The notes under the pieces were generated by a model that was not told the origin of the DNA, did not search any database, and saw nothing but the letters and a program-made list of their open reading frames with translations. Positions 8,501 to 18,351 of a DNA stretch of 64,000 bases are shown here, one piece after another; within the stretch, counting starts at the first letter, position 1; every line of letters starts with the position of its first letter. The stretch lies in the NCBI GenBank assembly GCA_951394045.1, contig OX595994.1, positions 868,001-932,000 on the forward strand, given 5' to 3'. The stretch comes from Nitzschia sp. DOCU1. Its lineage: Eukaryota; Bacillariophyta; Bacillariophyceae; Bacillariales; Bacillariaceae. Made by a program: the position numbers and the translations under genes.

Positions 8501-9880
8501 CTATAGACCAAGCATTGTTCGTCGGCGCTTGGCCATGGCAATCATGTTGGCCATTCGAGAATCCTTGTACTCTTGGGAGACGCTTGAGTCATTACAAAAT
8601 TTCAACTCGGCGTAGGTTCGATTTACCAATGGAGGAAGAATGTCAGCAGCAATGTTGTCACGTATCAAATGGAGACGATCATGGGTGGCAAGTGAAGATT
8701 CTGGCTCACCACCACCAGACGACGACGTGGCATTGGTGGTGTCCGATGCATTGCTTATAATGCCCCGGATAGTCCAACTTTCAACACTCGGATTCCATCG
8801 CGCTGCGGATGCCGAAAAGTCGCTCGACGTATGATAAATGGTCTTGGTTCGCAACAATGTATACCAATCGGCCCAGAGTTGTAGCACTTGTTGTTGTTTC
8901 GAGTAGGAGCTCGTTAACTGCATTATAGAACTGCTGCTTTGATTCACTCGTTCTCCCCACGAAATGCCAAGTGCCGAATGTTGTATGAGGGTCCAAGGAG
9001 GATGGGACCATCCATATCGTTCCCGAAAGAAGTCGTACCATGCGACCCGATTGGTCACCAAGTAAGTATGACGAGGCAAGGTGTCCCCTAGCAAAACAAG
9101 AGTTTTGTGGTCGAGACCCGAACGCTCATCCAACTCTCCATCGGCTTGGCGTAAATGCACTACGGATTCTGGAGGCATGTTCCATGGTAAAACGTCCCAA
9201 AGAGCCCGCGTCGGACGGTAGAACCGGTGGAACACATCAGAGGCGTTGTGGAACAGAACGCTAATATGGGGCCATCGAGGATAGGTATTCCCTGTATAGT
9301 ACAACACTTTGTCGTGACTTGTCAGTCGTTCTTTCAATGAACATTCACTGGAAAAGCCCGATGAATCATAATTGTTGCGTTTCAAGGTATTATCCTCGTC
9401 AGAAGGATGAGCTTGCTGAATTTCAAGGCATTCCTCCACATGTAAGGGTTCAAACGCCGTTTGAAAGCTGGGATAGTCGACGCACACGGTTCGATGGAAT
9501 TCGATACCCAGCAAATGAGCTGCCAATAGGCCTGAAACGACATTTCCAGCTCCTTGCCCCGTAAATACGTGGCGAAAAATAAGATATTTCTTGTTTGGCT
9601 CGTGTTGTGGCGAGCTTGTCGCTGTTGTTGCATCTGGCGCCGACGATTGACTTGAAGAATCAATAGTGTCATATTGTCGCCGTTGTCTTGTTGTTCTTTC
9701 GCGAGAAAAGGCCTTGTCATTGTCAGCATGCTGCTGCTGAAGAGCTCGAAGCGAACCACCAATGGAAACGGCCAACCAGTATTGTTGAAGCAGAATCAAA
9801 GTCACAATCACAAGCCTTGCAAAGGATCCCAAGCGACGCCGTCGGCGCTTCTTATTATTCCACCAGGCGCCTTCCATCAT
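8501..9880 (-). CDS. Golgi-type II membrane protein, glycosyltransferase-like (fucosyltransferase-like)
   Basis: The open frame extends upstream to 10147. I start at the Met pair at 9880 because it gives a classic type II signal anchor: a short basic tail with NKKRRRRR and then one hydrophobic span (FARLVIVTLILLQQYWLAV). That leaves 459 residues. The lumenal part begins with a Ser/Gln-rich stem and then a conserved-looking block, FTGQGAGNVVSGLLAAHLL and HRTVCVDYP. This resembles the nucleotide-sugar-binding start of plant xyloglucan-type fucosyltransferases, but I recognise it only weakly. Several N-glycosylation sequons fit a secretory location. It converges with the nucleolar RRM gene, with 118 bases between stops. 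The exact sugar and acceptor are unknown, and it could belong to a diatom-specific family. Confidence 0.55.
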   Translation of the reverse strand: MMEGAWWNNKKRRRRRLGSFARLVIVTLILLQQYWLAVSIGGSLRALQQQHADNDKAFSRERTTRQRRQYDTIDSSSQSSAPDATTATSSPQHEPNKKYLIFRHVFTGQGAGNVVSGLLAAHLLGIEFHRTVCVDYPSFQTAFEPLHVEECLEIQQAHPSDEDNTLKRNNYDSSGFSSECSLKERLTSHDKVLYYTGNTYPRWPHISVLFHNASDVFHRFYRPTRALWDVLPWNMPPESVVHLRQADGELDERSGLDHKTLVLLGDTLPRHTYLVTNRVAWYDFFRERYGWSHPPWTLIQHSALGISWGERVNQSSSSIMQLTSSYSKQQQVLQLWADWYTLLRTKTIYHTSSDFSASAARWNPSVESWTIRGIISNASDTTNATSSSGGGEPESSLATHDRLHLIRDNIAADILPPLVNRTYAELKFCNDSSVSQEYKDSRMANMIAMAKRRRTMLGL

Positions 9881-10407
9881 TGTTTGGCTCTGATGAAAAA
9901 AGAACAAGTCCTGCAGACCTAAACAAAATGGTGGGGCAGCGTTATCAGATGTGATGGATACCACATCAACGGCAGGCAAATCTGAAAAAATGATCGAATT
10001 TGAAAAAAATTCAAGTCGTTTGATGATGGATGTTCGAACGAAGACTGACGCGCGCGCCTCATTGCGCGAGTAGTGACCAATACGACTCCACCGTCCGCCC
10101 ACCAAACGACACGCGCCCACAGCCAAATTTGTTGCACGCCGAGACATGCTTTCGTGATGTTGCGTATCTTCGAATGTCGCTCAGGAAACAACAACAATAT
10201 CATGACGCTTGTTCACCATTACATGGTGCAGGCATCGTGGTATTCCGACGAAAAGAATAACGTGGTGATTGAGAAAGCGCCGAAACTGTTGACCAATCAA
10301 GGGCCACCAGAAGATCAAACGAACAACGAATATCCGACCCAGGTACCAAAAAGCTTATCTTTGACTTCTCTCGACTGCTTCCCCCTAACTCTTTGAAACA
10401 AGCAAAC
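9881..10407. other. Divergent promoter region or N-terminal extension
   Basis: This lies between the preferred start of the glycosyltransferase-like gene and the four-span membrane protein. The glycosyltransferase frame remains open to 10147, so part of it may be coding if an upstream start is used. That extension reads as basic and lacks any motif. Nothing else is recognisable. Confidence 0.4.
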
Positions 10408-11157
10408 ATGACTCAGGGGGAGAGAGAATATGACTCGGGAACAAGAAGAGCGCCCGAAGAGTCGGCAGGTGGAGATGATATGTTTGTAGCCGAGACTGCC
10501 ACGATCAAGATTTATGCGAAGACGCCAGGCGAGGTTCTTTCGTCCAAGTTTGTCCTCGCACAGCTGCTCTTTAACATTATCGCATCCTTTCTGGGTCCAC
10601 TCGGTACTTTTTATTTGTTATTTGGGTGGCTTTCGGAAGGCCCCTATGAATGGAGTTCCGGCCCTTGTGTGGGTGTAGTGGTGGGATCGTTAGCGGGATC
10701 ACCCATTTTGATATTTGCGTTAATGCCAGTGGGCTTACCCGAAGCCGTGGAAAATGGTTGGTTTCCAAGACTTTCCGAAAAGAATCTGGGAGGATCTGAT
10801 GGTGAGGAACCTTGCTGGTGGATGTTTCCTTTCTTGATGAAGATTTTGAAATGGCGATGGTCAACGCTCCGGGGGCTGGCAATTGGAATGATCGTCGGGG
10901 TTGTCTACGTGCCGATTGCATTACTAATTGCTCGATATGCGCTAGGTCCGACCCTGTCGACGTGGACATTGATCTGGTTCAACGTTGTCTACGAGGTAGT
11001 ACTGGCGATTCCTGTCCTTTTATTTGGACTGTTGGGCTACGCACTGGAACCAAATCTGGACGTCACCTTGGAACGAATGAGTTCGCATCCGAATTGTGGT
11101 ATTCGATTACTCTACCGAACAATCGTCAGTCTTCGAATGACGATATGTCCATACTAG
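10408..11157 (+). CDS. Four-span integral membrane protein of unknown function
   Basis: A single exon encodes 249 residues from the first ATG at 10408; the open frame begins slightly earlier at a non-ATG codon. A hydrophilic N-terminus of about 45 residues is followed by four clear hydrophobic segments: LAQLLFNIIASFLGPLGTFY, VGVVVGSLAGSPILIFALM, LAIGMIVGVVYVPIALLIA and VVYEVVLAIPVLLFGLLGYA. The loop between spans 2 and 3 is acidic and carries CWWMFPFLM. I do not recognise the family. The even spacing of spans and continuous frame make it a credible gene; its location and role are open. Confidence 0.6.
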   Translation: MTQGEREYDSGTRRAPEESAGGDDMFVAETATIKIYAKTPGEVLSSKFVLAQLLFNIIASFLGPLGTFYLLFGWLSEGPYEWSSGPCVGVVVGSLAGSPILIFALMPVGLPEAVENGWFPRLSEKNLGGSDGEEPCWWMFPFLMKILKWRWSTLRGLAIGMIVGVVYVPIALLIARYALGPTLSTWTLIWFNVVYEVVLAIPVLLFGLLGYALEPNLDVTLERMSSHPNCGIRLLYRTIVSLRMTICPY

Positions 11158-12177
11158 TTGCAGCAACCACGACGAGTTGAAAGACTTGGACCTTTCCGAT
11201 CCATAAATACTACTGGCTCGTCCGAACAAGAAAAGTTGCGGCTTGTTGACGGCCGGCATCATGGCTGTATGCATCCTGCTACCATGACCAGCCATTCTAT
11301 TTTCAATGAGGCTGCTGAAAAAGTGATGATATGATGATAAGAATAAGGCACAACATTCCCGAAACTTCCGTGGATGACTGATCTGATCCCTACTACTGCT
11401 AGTAGTAGCGCTTTGAGAGGCGTGCGCCGTTTTTTGATGACCCGTTTGACCATTCCGATGAGCAAAAACAAATGTGCCATTTTGGGCGCCTTCTCTAGAG
11501 CTAGAATAGTGAGTGGACCGACCCTGCAAACTATGATACTCTCTCCTACTATCAATTAGGTGAGGTTCCAGCACGACAAAGTCTAGCTAGCAAGTTATAT
11601 CTACTTACAGCTTTTACCTGGGATTCAGGGCTTAGTGCATTTGTCTCTGGTTTCGATCGCTGCTTCTCTTCACAGCGACGATGTAATATTTATTGCATCG
11701 CAAAAATGCCGCCACAAATGATCACTTCGACTTCATGATTTGTCGCGAGGCACCAACCCTCTCTACTTCTAGCTACAGCGGTAGAAGTTGGAGGCGACGT
11801 TTCGACACCCATCTTTACTAGCTACTGGTATTCCTTAGAGCGCAATAGTATAATAGAAATAAACATTGGAAAAAACAACGGCTTCTTGCCATTTTGCTCC
11901 ATGATCCATACCCATAGTACGGACCGACAGCGTCATCTAAAGCCCGCGGAAGACGTCACCGCCGCCCGTCGATATTTTTCTCATCTCTTCTTTGACTCTC
12001 TTTTGCGTCGCTCGGTGCCCATCATCGCATCTCGCTTCACACAAAAGAAAACACGTCATGCGACAATGATAATAGATCATCACCGATACATCGTTTCAGT
12101 CGTACTATGGCTGTTGCTTTTTACGAACTATCATTGACTTGATACGGTCACACAATTCCAAGAGCTACAGGTCATCC
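11158..12177. other. Intergenic, about 1 kb, no gene seen
   Basis: This lies between two plus-strand genes. Open frames on both strands are short, start with non-ATG codons or have biased Ser/His composition, and none resembles a protein. Small CTAGCTAG-type and CTACTAGTAG-type motifs recur, as they do elsewhere in this genome's intergenic DNA. The last few hundred bases are presumably the promoter and 5' UTR of the ABC transporter gene. Confidence 0.4.
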
Positions 12178-15100
12178 ATGACCATGAAGGATGAAAGTGA
12201 GGCCGGAATCCAAGATGAGGGCAATACTGATCGTCCCGAACCTCCCACCGACGGTGATGATGCCGCGAAATCGCTCGCATGCCCACATTCCACTCCGATG
12301 ACAAAAAGCACCCATCCGCCAAACCCGCTCGAGCAAGCGAGTGTCTGGAGCCGAATCTTCTTTCTCTGGGCTTATCCGCTAGTTCGACTAGGAAAAATAC
12401 GTCCACTCGAAGATAATGACCTCCCTACGTTGGCCGACGTGGATAGCTCAGATTTTCAAGCCAACCACATCCAGCAAATCTGGAAGGAAGAAAAGGAAAA
12501 AGCACATGACGCTCTACGACCGACGTCTCTGGCAAGGGCGTTGTTTCGGGATTACTGGAGGAGGACGCGACGGGCACGATGGATATTGGCTGGGAATATG
12601 GTATCTAGGCTCGTGCAGACGATTGCGTTAGGCCGGGTCTTGCGCCTTCTGGATAAGGGGGATACAGCTGATAGTAATATGGGCTATGCATGGGCCGCGT
12701 TGCTGGTGGTATGTGGGTTTGTTTCATTTCCCACCAAACAATTGCAGTTTTTCGAAACATATCGGATAGGGTACGTCATTGCCGATGAACTGTTCTGCGG
12801 TCCATGAGTGCAACCTCATTTCACTATCTACAAATTTCTCCACGCCAGGCTTCAACTTCGAACATCGTTAGTGGCATCTGTATATAGTAAGATTCTACGC
12901 ATACCTTCCGTTGGAACCGAATCTTCCAACTTGACGTCAGGGCATGTGACGAATCTGGCCAGCAACGATGTGGAACGCTTCGTGGCAACTGCTGTGACTG
13001 CAAACTTTATCGTCCTGGGTCCCTTGGAAGCACTTCTAATATTGGTTCTTGGTGTATATATCATTGGTCCTGTCTTTTGCGCTGGATATGGCTTGTTATG
13101 TCTGCTGGTTCCTCTGCAATTTTGGCTGGGCAATCGATTTGCAACCCTCCGCGCACTGATCGCCAAGGAAACTGATGCTCGCGTGGGATGGATCTCACAG
13201 GCAGTACATGGGGCCCGAATAATGAAACAAAGTGGCTTTGAAACAATGTTTCTGGACCGGATCACTTGTCAACGACGCAGAGAAATTCAACAACTTCAAA
13301 CCACTTCCCGCCTCAAAGCATTGAACGAAGCAATTTACTTCTTCTCCAGTGTCATTGTAGCAAGTTTTGTCTATTGTGTCTATGTGGCGGTGGATGGGCG
13401 TTTGACTCCTGAGATTGTCTACACTACCTTGACGCTGCTGAACATTCTGCAATTCACGTTGACGAAACATATTCCAAATGCCATTATGGGGCTTTCGGAG
13501 TGCTACGTTTCTTGTCAGCGGCTGCAGGCGCTTTTGGACCTACCCGAAGCAAATCTTTTGGGCGTCGGGGACTGTGTGAATGCTACAACCACTGCTGATG
13601 TCGAAGCTGTCAATAAACCTATTCTATCCTTGTCGGCTGTTACCTGCCATTGGGATTCGAGCACTTCCGATCGGTCTCAGGGACTGAACAAAATAGCACT
13701 GTCAGACATATCCCTCACATTTCAGCCTGGCAAGTTGTACTGCGTGATTGGTAGAATCGGAAGCTCCAAGTCTGCCCTTCTGCAGGCTTTGTCGGGGGAG
13801 CTGCCCGCTACTTCGGGCTCCATTCAGCGAACAACCAACTTAATCGGCTACGCTGCCCAAGAGTCTTGGATAATGAATGGGACCATCAGGGAGAATATCT
13901 TGATGGGGTTAAACTTTGATCCGGAAAGGTACAACATGGTGATCGAGGCTTGTGCTCTCCGACATGATCTGGATCACTTTTCGAATGGAGACGAGACCAT
14001 CGTTGGAGACCGGGGAATTCAAATTAGCGGGGGGCAGAAAGCGCGAATCGGCCTTGCGAGGGTCTTCTACAAGCCCCACACAGACCTGCTTTTGTTGGAC
14101 GATCCATTGAGTGCCTGTGATGCAAACACCGCAAAGACGATTTTCTTTTCCGCCATCCAGAGACTAGGAGTGCAACGCCAGAAATGTGTGGTTTTGGTTA
14201 CTCACCAACATCAATTCGTTGGGATGGCAGACCATTGCTTTCTCATGGATCAAGGAACAGTGGCGTGCGTAGGGACTTTCGAAGACTGCCGGGCTTCAGC
14301 AACAGTCTCGACCAACAATGAAATCCAAATAGTCGAAGCGCATGACACCGAAGAAGAAACCGAAGAATCTTTCGGAAACGAGCTACCAGCCAAATCTGCC
14401 AAAGAATCACAAGAAGAGAAGCGAGTAACCGGTATTGTCAAAACAGATACGTGGAATGCGTACGCCAAGGCCATCGGTGGTTATCCAGTGTGTGCTTTCT
14501 TCTTTGCGATATTTGTTATGTCTCAGGCTACGTTATTGCTTACGCTCTTATTGATGGGCAGATGGGGGGAGCTTGCGCAAGAGGAACAACACAGTGCTAG
14601 ATGGTTTGCCGTGGTCGGAGGAATGACAGCTACACTGGTTTTGCTTACAATTTTTCGAGCACAGGCATCGTTTTTCATTTTGATAAATGGCTCTCGGAAG
14701 TTGCACGATGAAATGACGACAGCCGTTCTCCGTGCTAAAATGAGCTTCTTCGATACGAACCCACTGGGACGTATTCTTAACCGCTTTTCGGCAGATGTGG
14801 GCATCGTGGACGAGACTCTGCCATGTACGTGCTGGAAAGCCTGCTATTATTATTTTTTCCGTGGCGTCCTTCATATTCTAACCCCTTCCCTCAGTGACCA
14901 TCTATGATTTCCTTGTAGGAGCTTTCATGTTTCTAGGGAGTGTTTGCACTGCGATTGTTGTTCTCCCCTTTGTGCTGCTGGTGTTGCCACCGATTGTCTA
15001 TTGCTTCCTGCGCTTTCGTTCAACCTTTGTTGCTACGACTCGCGAGCTGAAGCGTCTCGAGGGTCTAGCTCGGAGCCCTATCTATGCGATGCTGAGCGAG

Positions 15101-16306
15101 ACCATGTTGGGAATAGCCACCATCCGGGCCAACGGATCCTCCGATTTCTTTGCTCGCAAATTTTCCTCGGCACACGACACACATTGCAGGGCTGCTTGGG
15201 CTTTCATGGCGTCGTCGCGATGGTTCGCAACTTCACTTGATACGCTTTCCTTTTCGTTGCTAACCACCGCTACATTCGTCGCCGTTCTTCTGCACCAGCA
15301 AGGATGGATGAACGTGGACCCTGCCACTCTTGGGCTAGCATTAACGCTACTGATTCAAATGGCGAACACAAATTTTCCCTGGATGGTCAGGCAAAGCGCC
15401 GAAGTGACGAACCAAATGGTCTCGGTGGAAAGGATCCTGGAGTTCTGCCGTCTAGAGCCCGAAGCACCACTGGAGTTGGACTCTGACAAGCAGCTTGACA
15501 GCTTTTGGCCCGACAAGGGATCAATTCAGGTTCAGGATCTTTCAGTGCGGTATCGGTCAGAGCTTCCATTGGCATTGGATAGTGTATCGTTCACCATTCA
15601 GAGTGGTTCCAGGATCGGCATTGTTGGAAGGACAGGCAGCGGGAAGTCGACCATGGTTCAAACTCTGTTTCGTCTTCTTGAAGCAGAGAGGGGAAGAATC
15701 ATTATCGATGGAGTAGATATTGCCGGGGTGGGGCTTCATCGACTGAGAAAACGGATATCTGTCATCCCGCAAGTGCCCACTTTATTTAGTGGTTGCAGTA
15801 TCCGAGAGAACTTGGATCTTTTTGGGGTTTATTCGGACGGGGACATTCAACAGGCGATACAAGACGCCCACCTTGTGGAGGCAGTCGAATTTTTGCCATT
15901 AGGAATCCATTCCATCGTATCGGAGGGAGGGTCGAACTTTTCAGTTGGGCAAAGACAGCTTCTTTGCCTTGCACGAGCCATATTGAGCAAGAACAAGATT
16001 TTGGTGTTGGACGAAGCGACAGCCAACGTCGACCCGGGTACGAGTAAGCTAATTCAAGAGACTCTCGAGCGGTCTTTTTCAGACGGCACGATAATCGCCG
16101 TTGCACATCGGTTGGAAACGATCATGAACGCGGACTCGGTCATCGTTATGGGGAACGCCCGAGTATTGGAGCATGATTCGCCACAGCGGCTACTTGCAAA
16201 AGAGTCGAGTTATTTCTCCTCCATGGCTAAAAGTGGTGGATATCTCAAAGCTGCATCTTTTGGTGGAAGCGATGGAAGTGAAGTCATTAAACAGGAGGAC
16301 GAATAG
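12178..16306 (+). CDS. ABC transporter, ABCC/MRP subfamily (full transporter)
   Basis: Three exons (12178-12770, 12849-14824, 14895-16306) encode 1326 residues in the order TMD1-NBD1-TMD2-NBD2, without the extra TMD0 of long MRPs. The TGA after 12800 lies inside the first intron, so the gene is not broken. NBD1 has signature ISGGQ near 590 and Walker B LLLLDDPLSACD, the non-catalytic form usual in ABCC NBD1. Its Walker A reads GRIGSSKS (499-506), with Ser where the canonical motif has its third Gly. NBD2 has GRTGSGKS (1101-1108), FSVGQ, LVLDEATANVD and the H-loop AVAHR, all canonical. ABCC exporters move glutathione conjugates and organic anions out of the cytosol, at the plasma membrane or vacuole. 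The start at 12178 is the first ATG in the frame. Confidence 0.9.
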
Positions 16307-16333
16307 AAAGCACACCCCTAGTTTTTAACTGCT

Positions 16334-17620
16334 TCAAACTGGAACGTCAACGATTTCACCAAGGACATTCGCATCGATGGGCTGTTGGATCCAAAGGGTC
16401 AATGCTCTTCGGAACTTGTCGGCATGGACCGTCTGAACAGAATGGACAAGTGTCGAGTCAAAAATAAGAAGACGGCCATTCTGGGGAAGCACGTCCGTGT
16501 AATGGCAAAGGTCCGGTGCGTCCTTGGCCTCAGCTAGCTCTCGAGAGTCATGGTAGATTCGAAGGGCACCCCCGTCTGAAGGTTTCCACTCTTCGTTGCA
16601 GTACAATATTGCCGTAAAGGCGCGGTAGTTTCGACGCGTGTCCAGATGTTTTCCATTCTCCCAGGAATTATCACTGTGCTCTACGTAAAAGTCCCCCTTC
16701 CCATATTCTGCTGCCTGGATTGCAGAAGGGTTTGTTAGAGGGTGGCTGGCAGTTGCTGGTGCAATGGGATTGTGGACCGATGGTGGGAAGTCATAGTTCT
16801 GATTCAGAAAGGATGCGATTCCCATTAAAACATCGAAGTGCCTCTCAAGGCCACAAGCCTGAGCATTCTCACGTTGTAGAAAAGTGACAGTATCCCTTCG
16901 GATTTCTTCGCTTTGCCCAGACTTATTGTTCAAAAAGTAACCAAGATTTTGATGCATTTCTTTTGTCGTTTTAACCGTGTCGTCCAGAACGACAAAACCT
17001 TGCTCAGATAACTCGTCAAGAACATCGCGAGACGATTTGTAGGGAGACACGTTGAAGATATCCTCAATCTCGTGACTCCCAGCCAATTTGGCAGAAAGAG
17101 CATTGTGTCCAGGATGAGGCGGCTGGTTATTCGCGTGCCAAAACACTTCAGTCTGAAGATTGGTCATATCAATGCCCTGGAACGCGTCGCGATTCTCATA
17201 AATTTTCCGACACAGCCATCCGAAGTCTTCCTTCGTCGCACCGTCGACTTGCAGGACAAAGTGATCCGAGGTTCGTCGATTGAATGGATCGTAATTGGCT
17301 GCCAATGATGGAAATCTTTCGGATGAATCAAAGCGGAGCCGGCAGTCATCACCAAACAGTGGAATCTTGTATATGGCCGGGCCTCCAATGGATTCAGGTG
17401 TCGACTGCTCGAACGATCGTTGGATAAATTCCGTCGAGTCCACCATTTCATGAAATGCTCTTGTGAGCTTTTCGTGTCCGTCCGAGTTCCTGTATTCAAT
17501 CTTTGTCGGGAATGACACAATGTGGGACAATGACGATGTAACGTCAATCAAAAGAGCAACAAACAACATCGACCCAAGAAAGGCACAAAGTTGTCGAACG
17601 ATGAAGGGTCTTGATAGCAT
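16334..17620 (-). CDS. Secretory 2OG-Fe(II) dioxygenase, prolyl 4-hydroxylase-like
   Basis: A single exon encodes 428 residues. The N-terminus has a signal peptide or anchor (hydrophobic 10-30). The catalytic domain is C-terminal: HSD at 315-317 gives the iron-binding HxD, the distal His is in LVHSV (393), and KFRRAL just after provides the basic residue for 2-oxoglutarate. GGALRIYH and NGRLLIFDSTLVHSV match the prolyl 4-hydroxylase superfamily. The enzyme probably hydroxylates a protein side chain in the ER or Golgi, but the substrate class cannot be told from sequence. The first 200 residues hold no motif I know. Its stop lies 27 bases from the convergent ABC transporter stop. Confidence 0.8.
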   Translation of the reverse strand: MLSRPFIVRQLCAFLGSMLFVALLIDVTSSLSHIVSFPTKIEYRNSDGHEKLTRAFHEMVDSTEFIQRSFEQSTPESIGGPAIYKIPLFGDDCRLRFDSSERFPSLAANYDPFNRRTSDHFVLQVDGATKEDFGWLCRKIYENRDAFQGIDMTNLQTEVFWHANNQPPHPGHNALSAKLAGSHEIEDIFNVSPYKSSRDVLDELSEQGFVVLDDTVKTTKEMHQNLGYFLNNKSGQSEEIRRDTVTFLQRENAQACGLERHFDVLMGIASFLNQNYDFPPSVHNPIAPATASHPLTNPSAIQAAEYGKGDFYVEHSDNSWENGKHLDTRRNYRAFTAILYCNEEWKPSDGGALRIYHDSRELAEAKDAPDLCHYTDVLPQNGRLLIFDSTLVHSVQTVHADKFRRALTLWIQQPIDANVLGEIVDVPV

Positions 17621-18351
17621 GGTATCGGTAAAGATCAGGCTGTTACAGAAAGAACATTAGGAATTGTGGTTGCCATGGGGAAACTTTGCTTTTGAATGTC
17701 ATGAGGAGAGCGAAGAAACAGCAGATCTTCGACCACGTCTTCAAGAGGCATCTTGTCGTCCTTGATCCGCCTTGGCTGACGCGTGAACTTTTTCTTTTCT
17801 TTTTCTTTTCCTGTTGGTTGCTTCTTTGACAGAGGGACATGTCGTAGGCTAGCATCTGTTTTCGCGGTTGATTGCAGACCGCGGCAATGCGTGAGGTGTC
17901 GAATTTTCGTAGATTGACCCTTAATTTTGTGGCCTTTCGCCTTCTGGGTTTGCCGTCTCTCGGCAGCATTTTTCCTCGACCAATCAAAAGAGTTGAACTC
18001 AGCTGCGTTTGGCTCGTTCGGAACCGCCACGCACGAGCCTGGACATGTCTGTATTGGAAAATATATGTATATATGTATGCATACAATGGTGGAGGCTTGC
18101 ATGCTCAAGCGCTCTTCTGACTCGAAGGACCAAAAAATCTTATCTCTTATTCGAGTCATTCCACCCACCTGACGACAATGGCGTCTCGGTCCAAAATCGG
18201 TCCATTCGTCCTTTCCATAAAAGCAACTGACACTAGTGTCACTAGCACTTTGATCTTATTGTCGTCTTTCTACTTGCGATATTCGGGGCTCGGAGCCATG
18301 TGATTTGGCAGCGCAGAAAGGTTTTCTAATCGGAGGATCTCATAACGAGCG
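17621..18351. other. Divergent promoter region, no firm gene
   Basis: This lies between the starts of the dioxygenase (minus) and the phosphatase-kinase fusion (plus). A minus-strand open frame at 17635-18168 looks partly protein-like and Lys-rich at its end, but it lacks a good ATG and would stop 15 bases before the dioxygenase start. A TATATATGTATATATGTATG stretch near 18062 is simple-sequence DNA. Confidence 0.4.

Noticed and set aside
12771..12848. In-frame stop in the ABC transporter suggesting a pseudogene
   Set aside because: The stop lies in a 78-base GT-AG intron. Removing it joins RIG to LQLRTSLVAS in frame, as expected for ABCC proteins.
17635..18168. Minus-strand open frame of 177 codons, Lys-rich at the end
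   Set aside because: It has no good ATG and no recognised motif, and it would stop only 15 bases before the dioxygenase start. It may be 5' UTR or chance.
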